From: Annulohypoxylon bovei var. microspora
Taxonomy: Eukaryota > Ascomycota > Sordariomycetes > Xylariales > Hypoxylaceae
Direction: 5' to 3'
DNA: 64,000 bases
NCBI GenBank assembly: GCA_022836615.1
Contig: MU405298.1
Span: 62,001 to 126,000 of the forward strand
This document shows positions 9,955-21,961 of the stretch, piece by piece (within the stretch, counting starts at the first letter, position 1; each line of letters opens with the position of its first letter). Under the pieces are notes generated by a model. That model saw only the letters and a list, made by a program, of their open reading frames with translations. It searched no databases and had not been told where the DNA came from. The position numbers and the translations under genes were made by a program.

Positions 9955-11757
9955 TCACTGTACTATAGGAGGGCGTGTTCCAGCTTCCCCGTTCCGCGAG
10001 TCCGTGTCGGTCTTACCCGCCATGCTATCATCCATCACAATGCCACGGACATGTTTTCTGGGCACCCAGAAAAGCTGCACGATTCCAATCACGGCCACGC
10101 CGGCGCAGCTAAGCCACGCAGCCGCGGAGCCACCGGCGCTGTAGATGATGCCGACCAAGGGAGGAGACAGAGTACGGGCCAGACAGCAAGCCGACATGGC
10201 CAGCCCGTTGACCTTCCCCAGCACCAGCGGCGACGGCGTGGCATCCTTCAGCAGGATGAGGGCGCAGGGGATAACGATGATGCCGAAGAAGCTCTCCAGG
10301 ATCATCGAGAGGTATATGCTAGGGGATACCAAGGCGGACGGGACGGCGGACAAGAAGGGCATGAACAGGTATGCGAGGGGGTAGAGGATGATGTTGATGA
10401 CGAATGACTTCCAGACGCCGATCTTGTTCACGAAGATGGGGAATATGAACCCCTGGATGAGCAGTCCGAGGATGCCGTTTATGGACAGGTAGACGCCCAC
10501 GTCGTGGACGGTGTATCCCAAGCCGCCGATCAGGTCGAGCTCGCCGGGGGCTGCTGCTGGCTTGTCCAGGAGATGGGTGGGTAGGAGGGTGTTGAAGGCC
10601 ATCTGATGGTAAGAAACCAGGACAAGCGCGATTGCTAGCATGATGATGGTAAAGTTGAAGGTTCGGCCGTTGAAGTTCTCGGTTAGCTTGGGCGTGGTTG
10701 GGGGTAGCTTGATCGAACACCCGGTCCCGAAGGACGATCTTCTCAGATCGAAGTTCTGCTCAACCGGCAACGGGAGACTCTCCTCGATAAACAGCGGCCT
10801 GTCGCCGGAGGCGCGTGGATGGCTCTCGATAGACGATCTTCTATCCGTGGGGCGGTGAAGCGGGGTGCGCTCGTCAATGATGTCCTCCTCGAAGACATCT
10901 TCGTGAGCAGCCTTCTTCTTATTCCGAGGATTGGTCTCTTCGAGGAAGAAAATACCCTGGATAATCGCTAATATGATGACGACGACAGACACGAGATTTG
11001 GCAAGAGATACGGGTATCTTCCGAAAAGCCCATCGGCGGGAAACACGGACGGATAGAATATCGCCGGTTGGGCTAGGAATCCTCCCATGGCAGAGCCTAT
11101 TATGCCGCCAAGGGTCCAGACGAAGGGCTGAGAAGCATAAGCGGCCGGCTCATGCTCCGGCACCTTGACCATTTCGGCCACCATTGTTTGCATGACCTAC
11201 AGCCAGGCAGAGTAAGCACGTATTCGCCTACCATTAGTATTTTAAAAAGACTGGATTTCATATTGTTAGTCAGTAAAAAAGACAAAACACTACTCACGGC
11301 GACATTGCCATTCAAAGCTCCACCGATGAATCTGGCTAGCAGAGCAACCCAATACTCGGTGGCCAGCCCGAAGATGAGACTCGAAACGGCCACGCCTCCG
11401 AGCCCGAACAAGACAACCGGTTTTCTCCCGACGCGGTCGCTAAGCGCTCCCCAGCCAATAGCCGTGATGGCCTCGGCGACGGCGTACGCCGAGACCAGGA
11501 GGCCGGCGTAGAACGACGCATCGGTATCATCGCCGCCGTGCAAATCCTGGACCATCACGTAAGTGTACGCGAGGATGGAATTGAACGCGATTGGCTCCGA
11601 GAATCGACATATTGCTAGTTATTCGATTAGGTCTAGTTAGGAAAATCGAGCACGGTAGGAAAGAGGAGGGGATCTGATAGGAGCGCGTACCAAGTATGAC
11701 GAGCTGCTTAGTAGGAAAGGGATGCGAGATCGAATCCTGCGCGCTGTCTGAAGGCAT
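9955..11757 (-). CDS. MFS transporter, YCR023C / zinc-induced-facilitator-like group
   Basis: Minus-strand exons 11757-11691, 11614-11298 and 11196-9955 give 541 residues with consistent phases. The MFS signature GALSDRVGRKP lies between TM2 and TM3, preceded by FYAGLLVSAYAVAEA. A long central cytosolic loop rich in charged residues and serine separates the two six-helix halves. The pattern (CRFSEP near the N-terminus, ARFIGG, GFLAQP) fits the group that includes yeast YCR023C and Zif1-like vacuolar carriers. The substrate cannot be read from the sequence. The middle of the last exon is richer in G+C than its surroundings. It is followed on the same strand by no obvious partner gene, so context gives no hint of function. 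Confidence 0.88.
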
Positions 11758-12905
11758 GGTCTACGGGTTAGGCTCTACCACTAACGCGATGGTATGTCCT
11801 TGCAAGTGTCTGATAATCTTATACCTGCTACCTCTGGACAGCTAAGTAGTTGGAGAAAAGTTTGCTGATCCCACCCACCATGAGGAGGGTAGCTCTTCAT
11901 ACGGGTTTTACTGCTTGCCTGTGCGGGGAAAGCGCCTCTTGCGACGTCGGCCAGAGTGGATGGGGTCGTCGATCACTGTCTATTCTTTATGGGTTATTCG
12001 GCAGAAGATCCTTGCATGTAGAATCACTATAAAGTGGTTTCAAGAACACATCGTCAAGTGAATGAAGTGAGGAAAGTGGTGTGGGTCATGTGAAGTCTAG
12101 AAGTCGGCAAATGGTTTCTGAATATATAATTTCCTATAGTTATAGAAACTCTTATATCTTATAGGTTTAGGCTCTAATAGCTGGTAGTCTAGTAGTCTCT
12201 TAGCTTGCATAGTAGCTGACACTAGCGCCACTTCATAGACCGACCATACAACTAGTTGTTGAAACCATGAACCTCAAGAATTGTAAGGATAACCTTCTAC
12301 CCAGGTACTAATTAAAGTAGCGGAAACAACTTTATTGTCTTCAATATTGGCAAATGAGTTAGGTATCAATCAATTGGATTGGAATGACAGCTATAATACC
12401 TAGGTAGGTACCTAACCTTAGGTAACGATAGAGAAGTCTTAGCAGTGGGGTGTTCCGGTGGGTTAGTTAAAAAGGAGACTAAAAAAATAAAAAAACGTAC
12501 AACACCGGGGATTCGCTGGTCGTCACCGACCCAACTACTAATCCAGCGGTATCTAGCTTGTCTCTAGGAGAGCGGACGGGATCCCGAATTTTCTAAATCC
12601 TATGGTCGTACGTGAGAAATAGCCTTATTATTAATGTATTTATGACAAGAAATTATTGGTCTGGCTAGGTAGGTGGGCGGGCGAATATGCGTGGAACCAA
12701 CCCCAACAAGAGAAGCTGGCAAAAGGGGTTCGAAGTTGACGGAAGAGGGAAAAATTATCTATTAACTATGTCTTGTGCTTTTTGGTATCCGCCGGAAAAT
12801 CAAAGTGTCCCAACCCGTTCTAGTTAATGCACGCCGATAATTGTGAGGATAGATTTGATGTCGACATCTATAAAGGGGCCGCAGTCCTTTGGGTCTTAGT
12901 CTTCT
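11758..12905. other. Intergenic region upstream of the MFS gene
   Basis: Spacer of about 1.1 kb between the MFS start and the kinase gene's stop. It contains TAGGTAGGTACCTA-type repeat runs near 12405-12420 but no supported gene. Confidence 0.5.
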
Positions 12906-15547
12906 TCAATCGTCGTATTCTTCCTCCTCTGAATCGTCATTGCTCTGACTGAGTGGGCCAATAATGATCGAATTAATGGAGCTAAAGATGGTCTTGACAT
13001 CGACGTTGTCCCTAAAAAAAAAGGTTGCGAATTAGCCTACTCGCCTATCGTTATTATTCAGAGAGCCAGGGGAGTGAGAAAACGAGAAAGTGGTGTAACC
13101 TACCGCCCATCAGGCCGACCGGAACGATCAAGGTAGCTGAGATGTTTCTTCCCGTTTGGATTCTCACCAAGTCGCACGAAATGGAACGATATGTAGTTCT
13201 TGTCTAGTCCTCTCTTCTCTAGCTCTTTTCTTAGCCGTGCGAGTGGGCCATCCACACCACATGCCCCCTCCTCATCCTCCTCGCCCCAGTTGCCGTCTGT
13301 GAAAACATAGATGCTTGTAGGTCTTCTAGCAAGAATATTGATGTTAATACCAAATATGTGGAATGGCAAGCGTGGAATTATCACGTTATAGACGAGACGT
13401 CCAAAACAGTGCTCCATCAAGTGCGGAAGTTGTCGGTACTCCCGGCGTGCTACCAAGTGGCGTAGTCTCTTACTCTGATACTTATAGCACGGACGTCTGG
13501 GCTCTGATGCGAAGGAGAGCTCAACTTTACGTCCTTCGATTTTCCTTGTCAGAAAGAGAAGCGCCGAGAAAGCTTCCTCGATTGACTCCGCATGTTCCTG
13601 CATTGACGTTGAGTCGTCAATGAAGAATAAATGATGCCTGTCTGGAACGTAAATCTTGAGATCATCCACGAGCCTCTGAACTTCTCTGTTGATAGAATTC
13701 CGAAGATCGCTCTCGTCACGGCTCGTTGGGACTTGTTTGGTCATATGTTTTCCTAACTCCACTAATGACAGACCTTGTCTTTTGACTGTTGGTGGATCTG
13801 ATGTTGTAGTACCAGGTAATGAACCGAGTGACTCGTTGTCTTGGATGTTGAATACCTGTTGGAACTTCTCATGTAGTTGCCTGGCGTTGGAGCGATCATT
13901 CGCATTGGACAGCAACATATGCTTTTCTATAATATCGACAATACGAGGTGTGATAAGGTCGTTGACGGAATTGCAGTGATTGCGAATGATTGTGTGCACC
14001 TCGTCAACTACATGTAACCGATTAACACCGTCGTGGAAACAACCTTCATAATCGTTCCCGCGAAAAGCTCGAGTTTTTCGATGGTAAGCTCTCCGCTGCT
14101 CATGGTATCTAACTATTTCGTCGGGGCCCCCCTTTACCCACGCAGAAGCTTCGCTCAGGACGGCTCCAAAGGAGAAGATATCGGCTCTGGTGTTGATCGT
14201 ATTCGGGGCGTTCTCATGATACGAAGCATGATGGCTGGATTCAGGAGAACCTGTTTTATGTCAGGATGAATACAAAAGAAGTAACCCAAGTATGGTGTAC
14301 TGTAGAACTGATTTCCAACTTTATCGCGACCCATTGCGTCAATACTACTCGTCTTCGACCCTCTGACATGCGTAAACAGCCCGAAGTCTGCAATCTTAGT
14401 GATGAATTCATAAGGTGAGCCTGATGACCCTTTACAGAGCAGTATGTTCTCTGGCTTGATATCTTCGTGAATCCTAACAAGACCATTAGCCAATTGGAAT
14501 ACATATTTTTTTCATGACTTATGCTGCATTGTACCCATTGATATTATTACCACCAATGTTCATCAAGTGATGGATAAAATCCAGACCTATGAAACATTGA
14601 GACATGCTTTTCCAGAATTGAATAACCTCATCCCCTTTGGGACTCGGAGTTTTCTTGAAGAACTCGGCGAGATCTCCTCCATTAGCATACTCGAGTATGA
14701 TGTTATAGGTACCATTTTGCCGGAAAGAGCCATAATACGTAACGACGTTAGGAGAAGGCGAGTTATTGAGCGTCCGTAAAGCGTCGACTTCATTTTCGTA
14801 GATTCCTTCGAATCTAGAGCGGTGGTATGTCTTGAGGACGAAGGTGTTCTGACTTTGTCCGCCTTCATGGGCCTAATATGGAAGGAGAAAACGTCAATAA
14901 TGGATCTATCAGGCGAGTGGAGGCATAGAGAGTACCTCTACAAGAGAATGGCATGAATCGTGAATGGTCATTTTTTGGATAATCGCCGCGTCTCCCTGTG
15001 TGATCCGATCATGGGTGATTCTTTCCAACTTTACAATCGGCAACACCTGGTTTGAGTCAAGGGAACAATCTTCTAGGTTGGCGTGTGTGAAGAGCAGCGG
15101 GAAGAAGAGCCATTGGGACTCGGAAATGCAGTTAAATAAGTTATCGTAGAAACTGCCTTTCCATTCATCTGGTCGTTTCTTAAGCGGTACCCGATTGTCG
15201 TTCAAGTTGTGCGCGGTAAAATACTTCAAGTCGGCGACCCGACTGCGGTAGACAAGAGCAGAGAATATACGGATGTAGCCGTCTCGGATGCTTTCAATAC
15301 TAAAGGAGAGTGGTGGGTCGAAGGCGTGCAAGACGTTTCTGATTTTCCCTATTTTCCAATAGTCGCGTAATACAGGAAGCGGGATAAAACTCCTGTTATT
15401 CTCCGAGAACTTTTCAATATGCTGCTTAGCTTGCCTGTCCACAAACTTAGAGAAGTCGGCGAAAGGCTTGTTGTTGCGGATGCCATAATCCAGAGGAGCT
15501 TTCGACTGGCGCGTCAAGGTATGGCGGCCCTTTTTCGGGCTCATCAT
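12906..15547 (-). CDS. Protein kinase fused to a C-terminal von Willebrand factor A domain
   Basis: Minus-strand exons 15547-14936, 14872-14535, 14473-14301, 14250-13104 and 13011-12906 join in frame to give 791 residues. Residues 1 to about 190 are an N-terminal region I do not recognise. The kinase domain (about 190-500) shows the VAIK-type lysine in FVLKTYH, an alpha-C glutamate in ENEVDALRTL, the catalytic loop HEDIKPENIL, DFG, and SPE at the activation-loop end, so it looks catalytically competent, though the glycine loop is indistinct. After a linker, FIDDSTSM (about 586) is a DxSxS MIDAS and TDGNW a second metal-site motif of a vWA domain. The protein ends in an acidic EEEEYDD tail. 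The second donor (14534) was chosen to keep phase. Partner and role are unknown; Ser/Thr kinase signalling through a metal-dependent adhesion domain is inference. Confidence 0.85.
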
Positions 15548-16743
15548 GTAGGTATCGATCAAGTTATAAGGATATCAAACGATTGCGGAAGGTAAGCCTA
15601 GGTGGTATATAAAAGCAATAGCCAATTGCTTGCGTACCTAGACACAGGAGTAACTTGATACGCATGCTATTAGAAGATTGCGGAGTGGAAGGGGAAAGGA
15701 ACAGCCGTGATTGTGCTTATATACGTATAAGCTGAAAATAGTAGAAAAGCTGGAATACGGGCGCTGGCTCAATGTATCAAAAGATGATGGGTGCCATTAT
15801 TGGCTAATGATAAACTGAGGCAACCAAGTTATAATCGCTCAGAATTTTACTTGTGCCCTTCAACCTTGCTATAAGCCTAGCTACCTACCTAGGTACACAG
15901 TTTTTATCAGCATTCCAATGCTTCTCACCTAAGTATGTAGCGTTCAGCCGCAGCCTACAAGGCCGGGTTGCCTTGGGGTTCGATATCGCCAGGAAGGGCG
16001 CGAACCATTCGCAACCGCTGTAATGTGATATGTGCGGAATGCACTAGCAACCCCGCATAGGCGAAGCAGGGGGGTTCCATTTGGGGGCCGTTGTACGAAC
16101 AGGCCGTCTTCTTGACAAATACGGTCTTTGTAGTTCGCCAGACTTCTCCTCTGGGGTGACTTGTTCGGGGTTTTGGAGACTACAATGGCCTGATCTTAGA
16201 TTCATAGATATAATTAGCCCATGTTAGGATTCCTGTGTTGAGTTGATAGGATGAAGTGTCGGTGAAAATATGATGAGAAGTTGACCTTCGAAGCTTGAGG
16301 CTCCGGATCGGACATGATACTGTATGTAATTTATCTAATCTTATCTATGACTTTCACGTGCCTTGCCCTCGTCGGATCACAGTATGAGCATGTCCAGAAT
16401 TCAATACATACGGTGTTTATATTCCGCTGTAAGTTGTCGCACGCCAAAGGTTATTGTGGTCAGCCGTTATGCACAATCGAGAGGGTACCTACATGATAAT
16501 TAGCCCTCATACCTTGATTTAGCTATATACCCCTTTTTAATGCGAATCAATCGAGATGGCCCCACTTCTATTCCCGAAGTACCGGAGCGATCCGGCGGGT
16601 AGCTCCACATATATCCGTGCTGTAGTCCGGCCTAGATATGTTACTTAGCTCTAAGAACCCCTTTTCTTTTCTTTTACAGGACGTCACAACAAATACAAGA
16701 TAATCTGGAGGCATATTGTACTACAGCATCTTATTCGACCTAG
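15548..16743. other. Intergenic region upstream of the kinase-vWA gene
   Basis: About 1.2 kb between the kinase start and the CorA-like gene's stop. It carries a TACCTACCTAGGTAC repeat near 15887-15897. No gene is supported. Confidence 0.5.
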
Positions 16744-18856
16744 TTATAAAATATCCGTAGGTTCTCCATCATGCGTGACAACCCCACTTCCAGCTCTGTC
16801 TTCTGCAGATAACTGTTGTTCCGTCACCGGCAACATCCACTTCGCCTCTTCCTGTTGTCGCTTACGTCTCATGCAAATGTACAACAAGGACCAAGCCGAT
16901 AAAACAATGAACATCATAGGTAAGGACACAGAGAAGAACAACTTCAGAGCGCTCCGTCGAATGACCCAGTCGGAACCAAGAGTCCCATCGTCGTCCCAAT
17001 GGAAAACGCCGCTGCTGAACAAGGTCTGTTTCGAAGTCAGAAAATGTGGGGAAAGCCGTGGAAATATAGACCGTACAGCAATGAACGTCCCTGGGAGGAA
17101 TATGAGCGTAAATATTGTAATCACATGCATGGACACCGTCTCTTGCTCTGTCCGGATGGCAATGCCATGCATCTTCTGCGTAATTTGTTCCATCCGATCA
17201 GATGAGATCTTCGCGCTACTTGCAAAGTAATCGGATACTTTTCCGCTCTTGTACTGTAGGAGAGTCGTGAACTATAGCAATGTATCGTTAGCGCCTTATA
17301 TGAGTCGGCTTGTAAGTACATCCAACCTACCAATGTCTTGTCATTTTCCAGTGCCCGGGATAATGTCTGCAAACGACTGTAGTGTATATCGAGATCCCTT
17401 TCAATACTCCGCATTTTAGTGAGGAAATTTGTTATATCGCTATCGCAGAGGTCTCTCTTCATATTAGTCGCAAACCCGTACGACTCGACAACGGAGCGAT
17501 AATGTTCTTCCATAGCTTTAAGCACCCCTTTATTCTGCTCAATGACTACTAGCGCTTGATCTATGTCTTGGCCTAGTAGGCTTAATCTTTGAAATTTCTG
17601 GAAGGAAAAATCCTTTTCAAGGTCAGAGAGCTTGTCACCTTCATCTTCCCGTTCCACTAGGCCAGCCGTTGCTTCTACATCTTTCTCATTTACTTCATCT
17701 TCTAGAGTGGTAGGTACACCACTTTCGAGTCCAGACACTCGCCGGATGATTGCTAGTAGATCTGATGAAGAGCGAGGAAATGTTCGTCGCTTGGGGCTAG
17801 TTAGGGAACTACCCGCCTGACTTCCCCAAGTATTTGTTGTTCTTGGTGAATGCATCAGTTCTATTTCCGTAGCGCTGGTCATCTTCTCGACTGGTGCAGC
17901 TTTTCCTTCGACGGAGGTCAAGGCAATCTCCGCCTCGAGGTGGTCAATGTACTCGGCCCAACTTTCGGAGCACCACTCAACCATGATCATCTGCACCTGC
18001 AGCGCAGCGATAAATGATGATTCAGGGCTTGTGATGTCTGCAGCCTTCAAATGTCTATGATTCTTCGTAGCGGAGAAGATACGACGTGCCATTAATTGGT
18101 TTCCCTTCAGGACGATCCACAGCGACCGCCCATTCGTGACGTCGAAAGAGTGATACAGAGCGATTTGACGCAGGGGCCATTGATTCTTCTCGTCAGGGTG
18201 GCTAGCCCGCTCCACGGACAAAAGGTTGAAAGCATGCTGTATTTGGATTCCAGATCGCTTAAGCTCCGGTAGACTTAGTTCTGGGCTATTCTTTTCGAGA
18301 TAGTTCTCGTGCCTAAATGAGGCGTGTGCCACGGGTCCTCCGCGAAGGTTAAATGTCAAAATGAAGTCTAGAAAACAAGGCATTACTTGATAATAGGTGA
18401 GTAAATGTGTGAGTTGCTCCTTGCTACATCCCAGTGCTCCTCGAGATGTTGCAGACTGAATGAATCTATTCACGCATCAGCCGAGAACAATAATTAGATG
18501 TTTCTATGCTCGTACACCATCCGCCATAGCGGAGCACAATCTTCCTCGTCGATATGTCTACTGAGTTTGTCGATCGTGTTAAGATTCCTTGATAAATCAA
18601 ATGCTAAATATGGGTTAGCCATTATTTCAGGGACTTGTAGTGAAGACGACTAACCATCATAATTTTCATAGAGATTAATACAGGCTAGTGAGCGGAATGT
18701 CGGGTCGAATATATTGGTGCCATTGAGTCTTCTGCGATAAGATTCGAGCGTGTGGTAGAATGCTCCAGTCCTAAGGAGGTTTACAGGATATTCCGAAGTC
18801 TTGGTAATAGATTCCTCAAACTGAACCGAATTATTCATTGCGCTCTGTGTAGCCAT
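16744..18856 (-). CDS. CorA-like divalent-cation-transporter-fold membrane protein
   Basis: Minus-strand exons 18856-18655, 18603-18516, 18465-17331 and 17271-16744 give 650 residues with matching phases. The long soluble N-terminal part (RGALGCSKEQLTHLLTYYQVMPCFLDFI) and the helical region ending in SDRMEQITQKMHGIA belong to the expanded fungal family annotated as Mg2+ transporter CorA-like. Two C-terminal membrane segments follow: VITIFTLIFLPGTFIAV and KLFFSVSLPMMFIVLSAWSLLYI. The GMN selectivity motif of true CorA channels is absent and replaced by FLPGTF, as is common in this fungal subfamily, so Mg2+ transport is uncertain. It precedes, on the same strand, no functionally related gene. 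Confidence 0.87.
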
Positions 18857-20929
18857 TGTTTGATTAGACAGTGTGAGTTCAGTCTCTATGTACGGTATCG
18901 AATTGTTCTAGGTATGCTAGTTCGGAACAGGGGAGGATTAAAGAGTCATATAACTAGAGATGTATCGTCAAAATAAAAATCGAAGTGGAAAAACTATTTT
19001 GCATTTTGTATTCAATGAAGACCTAGCTCAGCTGTGTTCACCCTCTACACTGCCTCGTATGTACTAGGCCTACTAAAATGTTTCGGCGTGTGCGGCTCAG
19101 CCCAAAAGAAATGGTAGGATCTCCCATACCTGATCAAAGACCAATGAAATTACGAAGCGATTGTTCCCCTCTATGTAGGTCACTCAAGCCACTCCGGTTA
19201 CATTGAAGGGTTAGTATCTACCAATCATGAATCACTCCGAGCAGATCTGACCCAAGAATGCCTTGTTGTGTGCCCTCTAACGTGTAAGGCATTATTACCA
19301 CAGGGAATCCTCATCTTCTTTGTAGCGAAGGTTCTTGTAGATATACTCTTTCTCATCCTAATTGCTTGATAAGAACGCGCTGACGATCAGGTTTCAATTA
19401 ATAGAACATCTTACTGGGTAAAGCTTGCGTGGTACATTGAAATGATAGAAAGATCTGCCATCAGGGGCCGTCTGCCTTCCCAGTTAGTCTTGCTTTTAGC
19501 CACAGGAGGTGGCACATGGCCTAGAGAATCTATCTTACGTAAACAGGAATATCTTGGTTGAATACCTGCCTCAGATAGTCTTTGAGGGATTGCGGTCGGA
19601 GCCGATATGTCAAAACGGTATCTCTCATAGGCATTCTCGATTCTGTGGCAATGCGCTTTATCTTCGGTTTGAGTAGTTCTTCGTGTGTGTTTAAGGTCAT
19701 GGCAAAACCAGACAGGCAGTATTCCGCCCCCAAAATCTGCCTCGCGAAGCTATTTATGATTCCGGACTTCTACGATCGACTCCAAATGAGGCTCTTTCTT
19801 TACACTACCCTATTATCACAAAATTAGCACGAGGGAGGGGCGCCACATTGTGACAACCCCTCTTGTGTTATGCTCGCCGCGAAGATCATTCGCCCGATAA
19901 CGAATCACAGTCTTATGCACATAAAATATAGTAGCACATCGAGTATCATCCAATTGCCTCGTGGGTGGAGGGCAGGGTACAGTGGCGATATGCTACGAGG
20001 CGTTCTATCGATCTCACATGGCTATGTGGAATTTGAGGGCTCCCTCCCCTCTCGTGTACGCCACGTGGGGGCCATTTCTTCAGAACTAAGGACAACCCAC
20101 CGGTACAGGCGGAGCATCTGCCATCGTGTTATCTAATTTTGCAAAGAGGCGACCAACCAAAGCCCATGTTCAAGCTGAGCACATCATATGTATCTGACTA
20201 AGAGTGGAATTACTATGTCAGATACCTACTTGGTAGTATATAAAACATGAGATAGTACTTTATATCTGAAAAAAGCCTCAGACAAGGACTCTACCAATTA
20301 GGACTTGGAATTCCGTAGGATGATTTTACTAATTGTCTCTATCTCTGCCTAGATAATATTTACTTAAAGTTACACGACATCGCCGCACTGGTGGCTTAGG
20401 AACCACAGCTTCTTTGCCTCTGTAGCATTCATAGCATTAGTAAGTTGAAACTATCATAGGGTCTGCCCTATGGTTCTCGCCCCCTGCGCTGCCTACACCT
20501 GCTTACTGGCTTAACCTACGATTACCGATAAGTGGTTGAACATCCATAAGAAGGCCACTGCTTCCTCGCTAGGTAATAGGACGCTGATGTAATATCAAAA
20601 CCCTGGATACCTAGAGGCTTGTAGTATCCAACCACCGAGTTCGACAAAATACGGTAGGTACCTAGGTAGCTTGAGGTAGGTAGAAATACTACCCCTTTTG
20701 ATACTAACTCCTAGGTTACCTAGACTAGCAAGGCCGGATTGATAACCGATCGGTACTTAAGTGGACTCTCTTGCATTCGCTTAACTAGGGCGGTCTCATT
20801 ATGGATCCATCGTCCACCTATCTAACGAGCCTCAGTTGTATAATTGGACATAACGAAGCCAAATTTTCATCAAGAGGGATCCAATTTCTCACAGGTTCTA
20901 CCATACAACAACCTGAATAGGTTAAAACC
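18857..20929. other. Gene-poor region between the CorA-like gene and tRNA-Ala
   Basis: About 2 kb with many short stop-broken frames. The only frame I could not dismiss is 19530-19733 (listed separately). CCTAGGTA-type repeats occur near 20653-20685. Confidence 0.5.
19530..19733 (-). pseudogene. Possible orphan exon or gene remnant, unrecognised
   Basis: A 67-codon minus-strand frame whose composition (MTLNTHEELLKPKIKRI, LRPQSLKDYLRQVFNQDIPVYV) looks like real folded protein rather than shadow sequence. A GTAAGA donor-like site follows PVY directly, but I could not connect it to further exons on either side, where all frames are broken. It may be a decayed gene, or a coding exon of a gene I failed to assemble. 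No function is proposed. Confidence 0.25.
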
Positions 20930-21065
20930 GGGCTTGTGGTTTAGTGGTATAATACTCCCTTAGCAGGAACGATCCAATGGCGGCGATCTACCTCACGATA
21001 GCTTCGTTTCTAGGATCCGTCTACTAACTTGGGAGTGGTCCGGGGTTCGATTCCCCGCGAGTCCA
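20930..21065 (+). tRNA. tRNA-Ala(AGC) with a 64-nt intron
   Basis: The 5' half is 20930-20965 and the 3' half 21030-21065; the intron is 20966-21029, after position 37 as in other eukaryotic tRNAs. The acceptor stem GGGCTTG pairs with CGAGTCC and contains G3-U70, the alanine identity pair, with discriminator A73. The anticodon stem CTCCC/GGGAG encloses TTAGCA, giving anticodon AGC, and the T arm is CGGGG-TTCGATT-CCCCG. The D-arm region (GGTTTAGTGGTATAAT) resembles fungal tRNA-Pro more than the usual tRNA-Ala, so the isotype is slightly uncertain. The intron carries GCT, which could pair with the anticodon in the precursor. Confidence 0.8.
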
Positions 21066-21071
21066 TCGTAT

Positions 21072-21095
21072 AGAGGTTAGATTCCTCTCGTACCA
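21072..21095 (+). pseudogene. tRNA 3'-half-like remnant downstream of tRNA-Ala
   Basis: AGAGG-TTAGATT-CCTCT forms a perfect 5-bp stem with a 7-base loop, followed by CGTACCA, which has the layout of a T arm plus acceptor strand. No matching 5' half is visible nearby. It may be a decayed tRNA fragment or a chance hairpin. Confidence 0.3.
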
Positions 21096-21097
21096 CC

Positions 21098-21102
21098 TTT
21101 TT
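21098..21102 (+). terminator. RNA polymerase III T-run terminator candidate
   Basis: A run of five T residues lies 33 bases after the tRNA-Ala discriminator base, suitable as a Pol III stop signal. Confidence 0.5.
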
Positions 21103-21304
21103 GGCGCTTCCAATACCTAGGTATGGATGGAGCTTGTCTCCTTTTGTAGCAGGCCCTTGACATGGTTTATTCTATATCTTATACTACATAATTCTTTAAT
21201 ACCGCAACCTGAATTTCATGCATATACCTATTAGAGTCTACTGAATCATCTAAGTACTCTCAGAAATGACTGCTGTCTTCAAGTCAAATTGTCTCCTTAT
21301 TTAA

Positions 21305-21961
21305 CTATGCGTACTCCCAAGCGTTCGGTCCCGTCGAAGTGTACGTCCTAACCTCCGTATCCAAGCAGCCCTCCTTTCCTTGTCCAACGTATAGTTGATA
21401 CGTCCTCTCCCTCGGCCCGCCTTCACTGACCGGGCACATATACCAGAACTGGCTGTTTTTACCCAAGACAATGGGTGCACCAAACGACTGGCTCATTCCG
21501 CGCGTGAAGCCGGTAGCATTGGCGCCCTCGGGAAATGCTCCCGAATGTGGAACCGTATACGACAGCGAACCGTCTGCGGCAGCGTAAACTTAATTCCCCT
21601 ATTGTCAGCCGTCCGGACCCTGCACGGAGAGGATACAGTGATAACAATGCTCACCTTGCTGCCCGCCAGGTACTCCGACAGATAAAAATATGGTGTCATT
21701 CCCTCCCGTGAACACAGTTCTGGACCCAGGGTAGGCGGAACAATCGAGGCCTTCGACACCGTCCGGACAGTACGCGGAGGCGTTCCTGTGGACGAAGAAC
21801 TTCCCACCGCTGGCGTTGATACCATCGCCGGTGAAAAGGGTGTCGTCGTTCACAGGAACTCTCCAAATTCCAGCAGTCCAAGGACCTTCAGGCACGGACC
21901 GTTTCATCACAGTCGCAAGGGCGACAACTGGAAATACGAATGAAGTTACAAATGCCCTCAT
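21305..21961 (-). CDS. Small secreted protein resembling fungal IgE-binding protein family
   Basis: Minus-strand exons 21961-21655 and 21588-21305 give 196 residues. The N-terminus (MRAFVTSFVFPVVALATV) is a signal peptide. The mature part has INASGGKFFVHR, SAYCP, CSAYPGSRTVFTGG and VPGGQQVYAAADGSLSYTVPHSG, followed by FWYMCPV and CLDTEV near the end; paired cysteines suggest disulfides. This layout matches the fungal secreted family annotated after an Aspergillus IgE-binding protein, whose molecular function is unknown. The intron (21654-21589) has a GTGAGC donor and a CTGAC-type branch. The gene stands alone, close to tRNA-Ala. Confidence 0.78.

Noticed and set aside
7933..11757. SDR and MFS genes (with the distant aldo-keto reductase) as a secondary-metabolite cluster
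   Set aside because: No synthase, transferase, P450 or regulator lies nearby, and the intervening genes are housekeeping.
19842..19855. A third LTR end (CACATTGTGACA)
   Set aside because: It resembles the LTR ends at 48419 and 49861, but no TG start at a fitting distance or target duplication was found.
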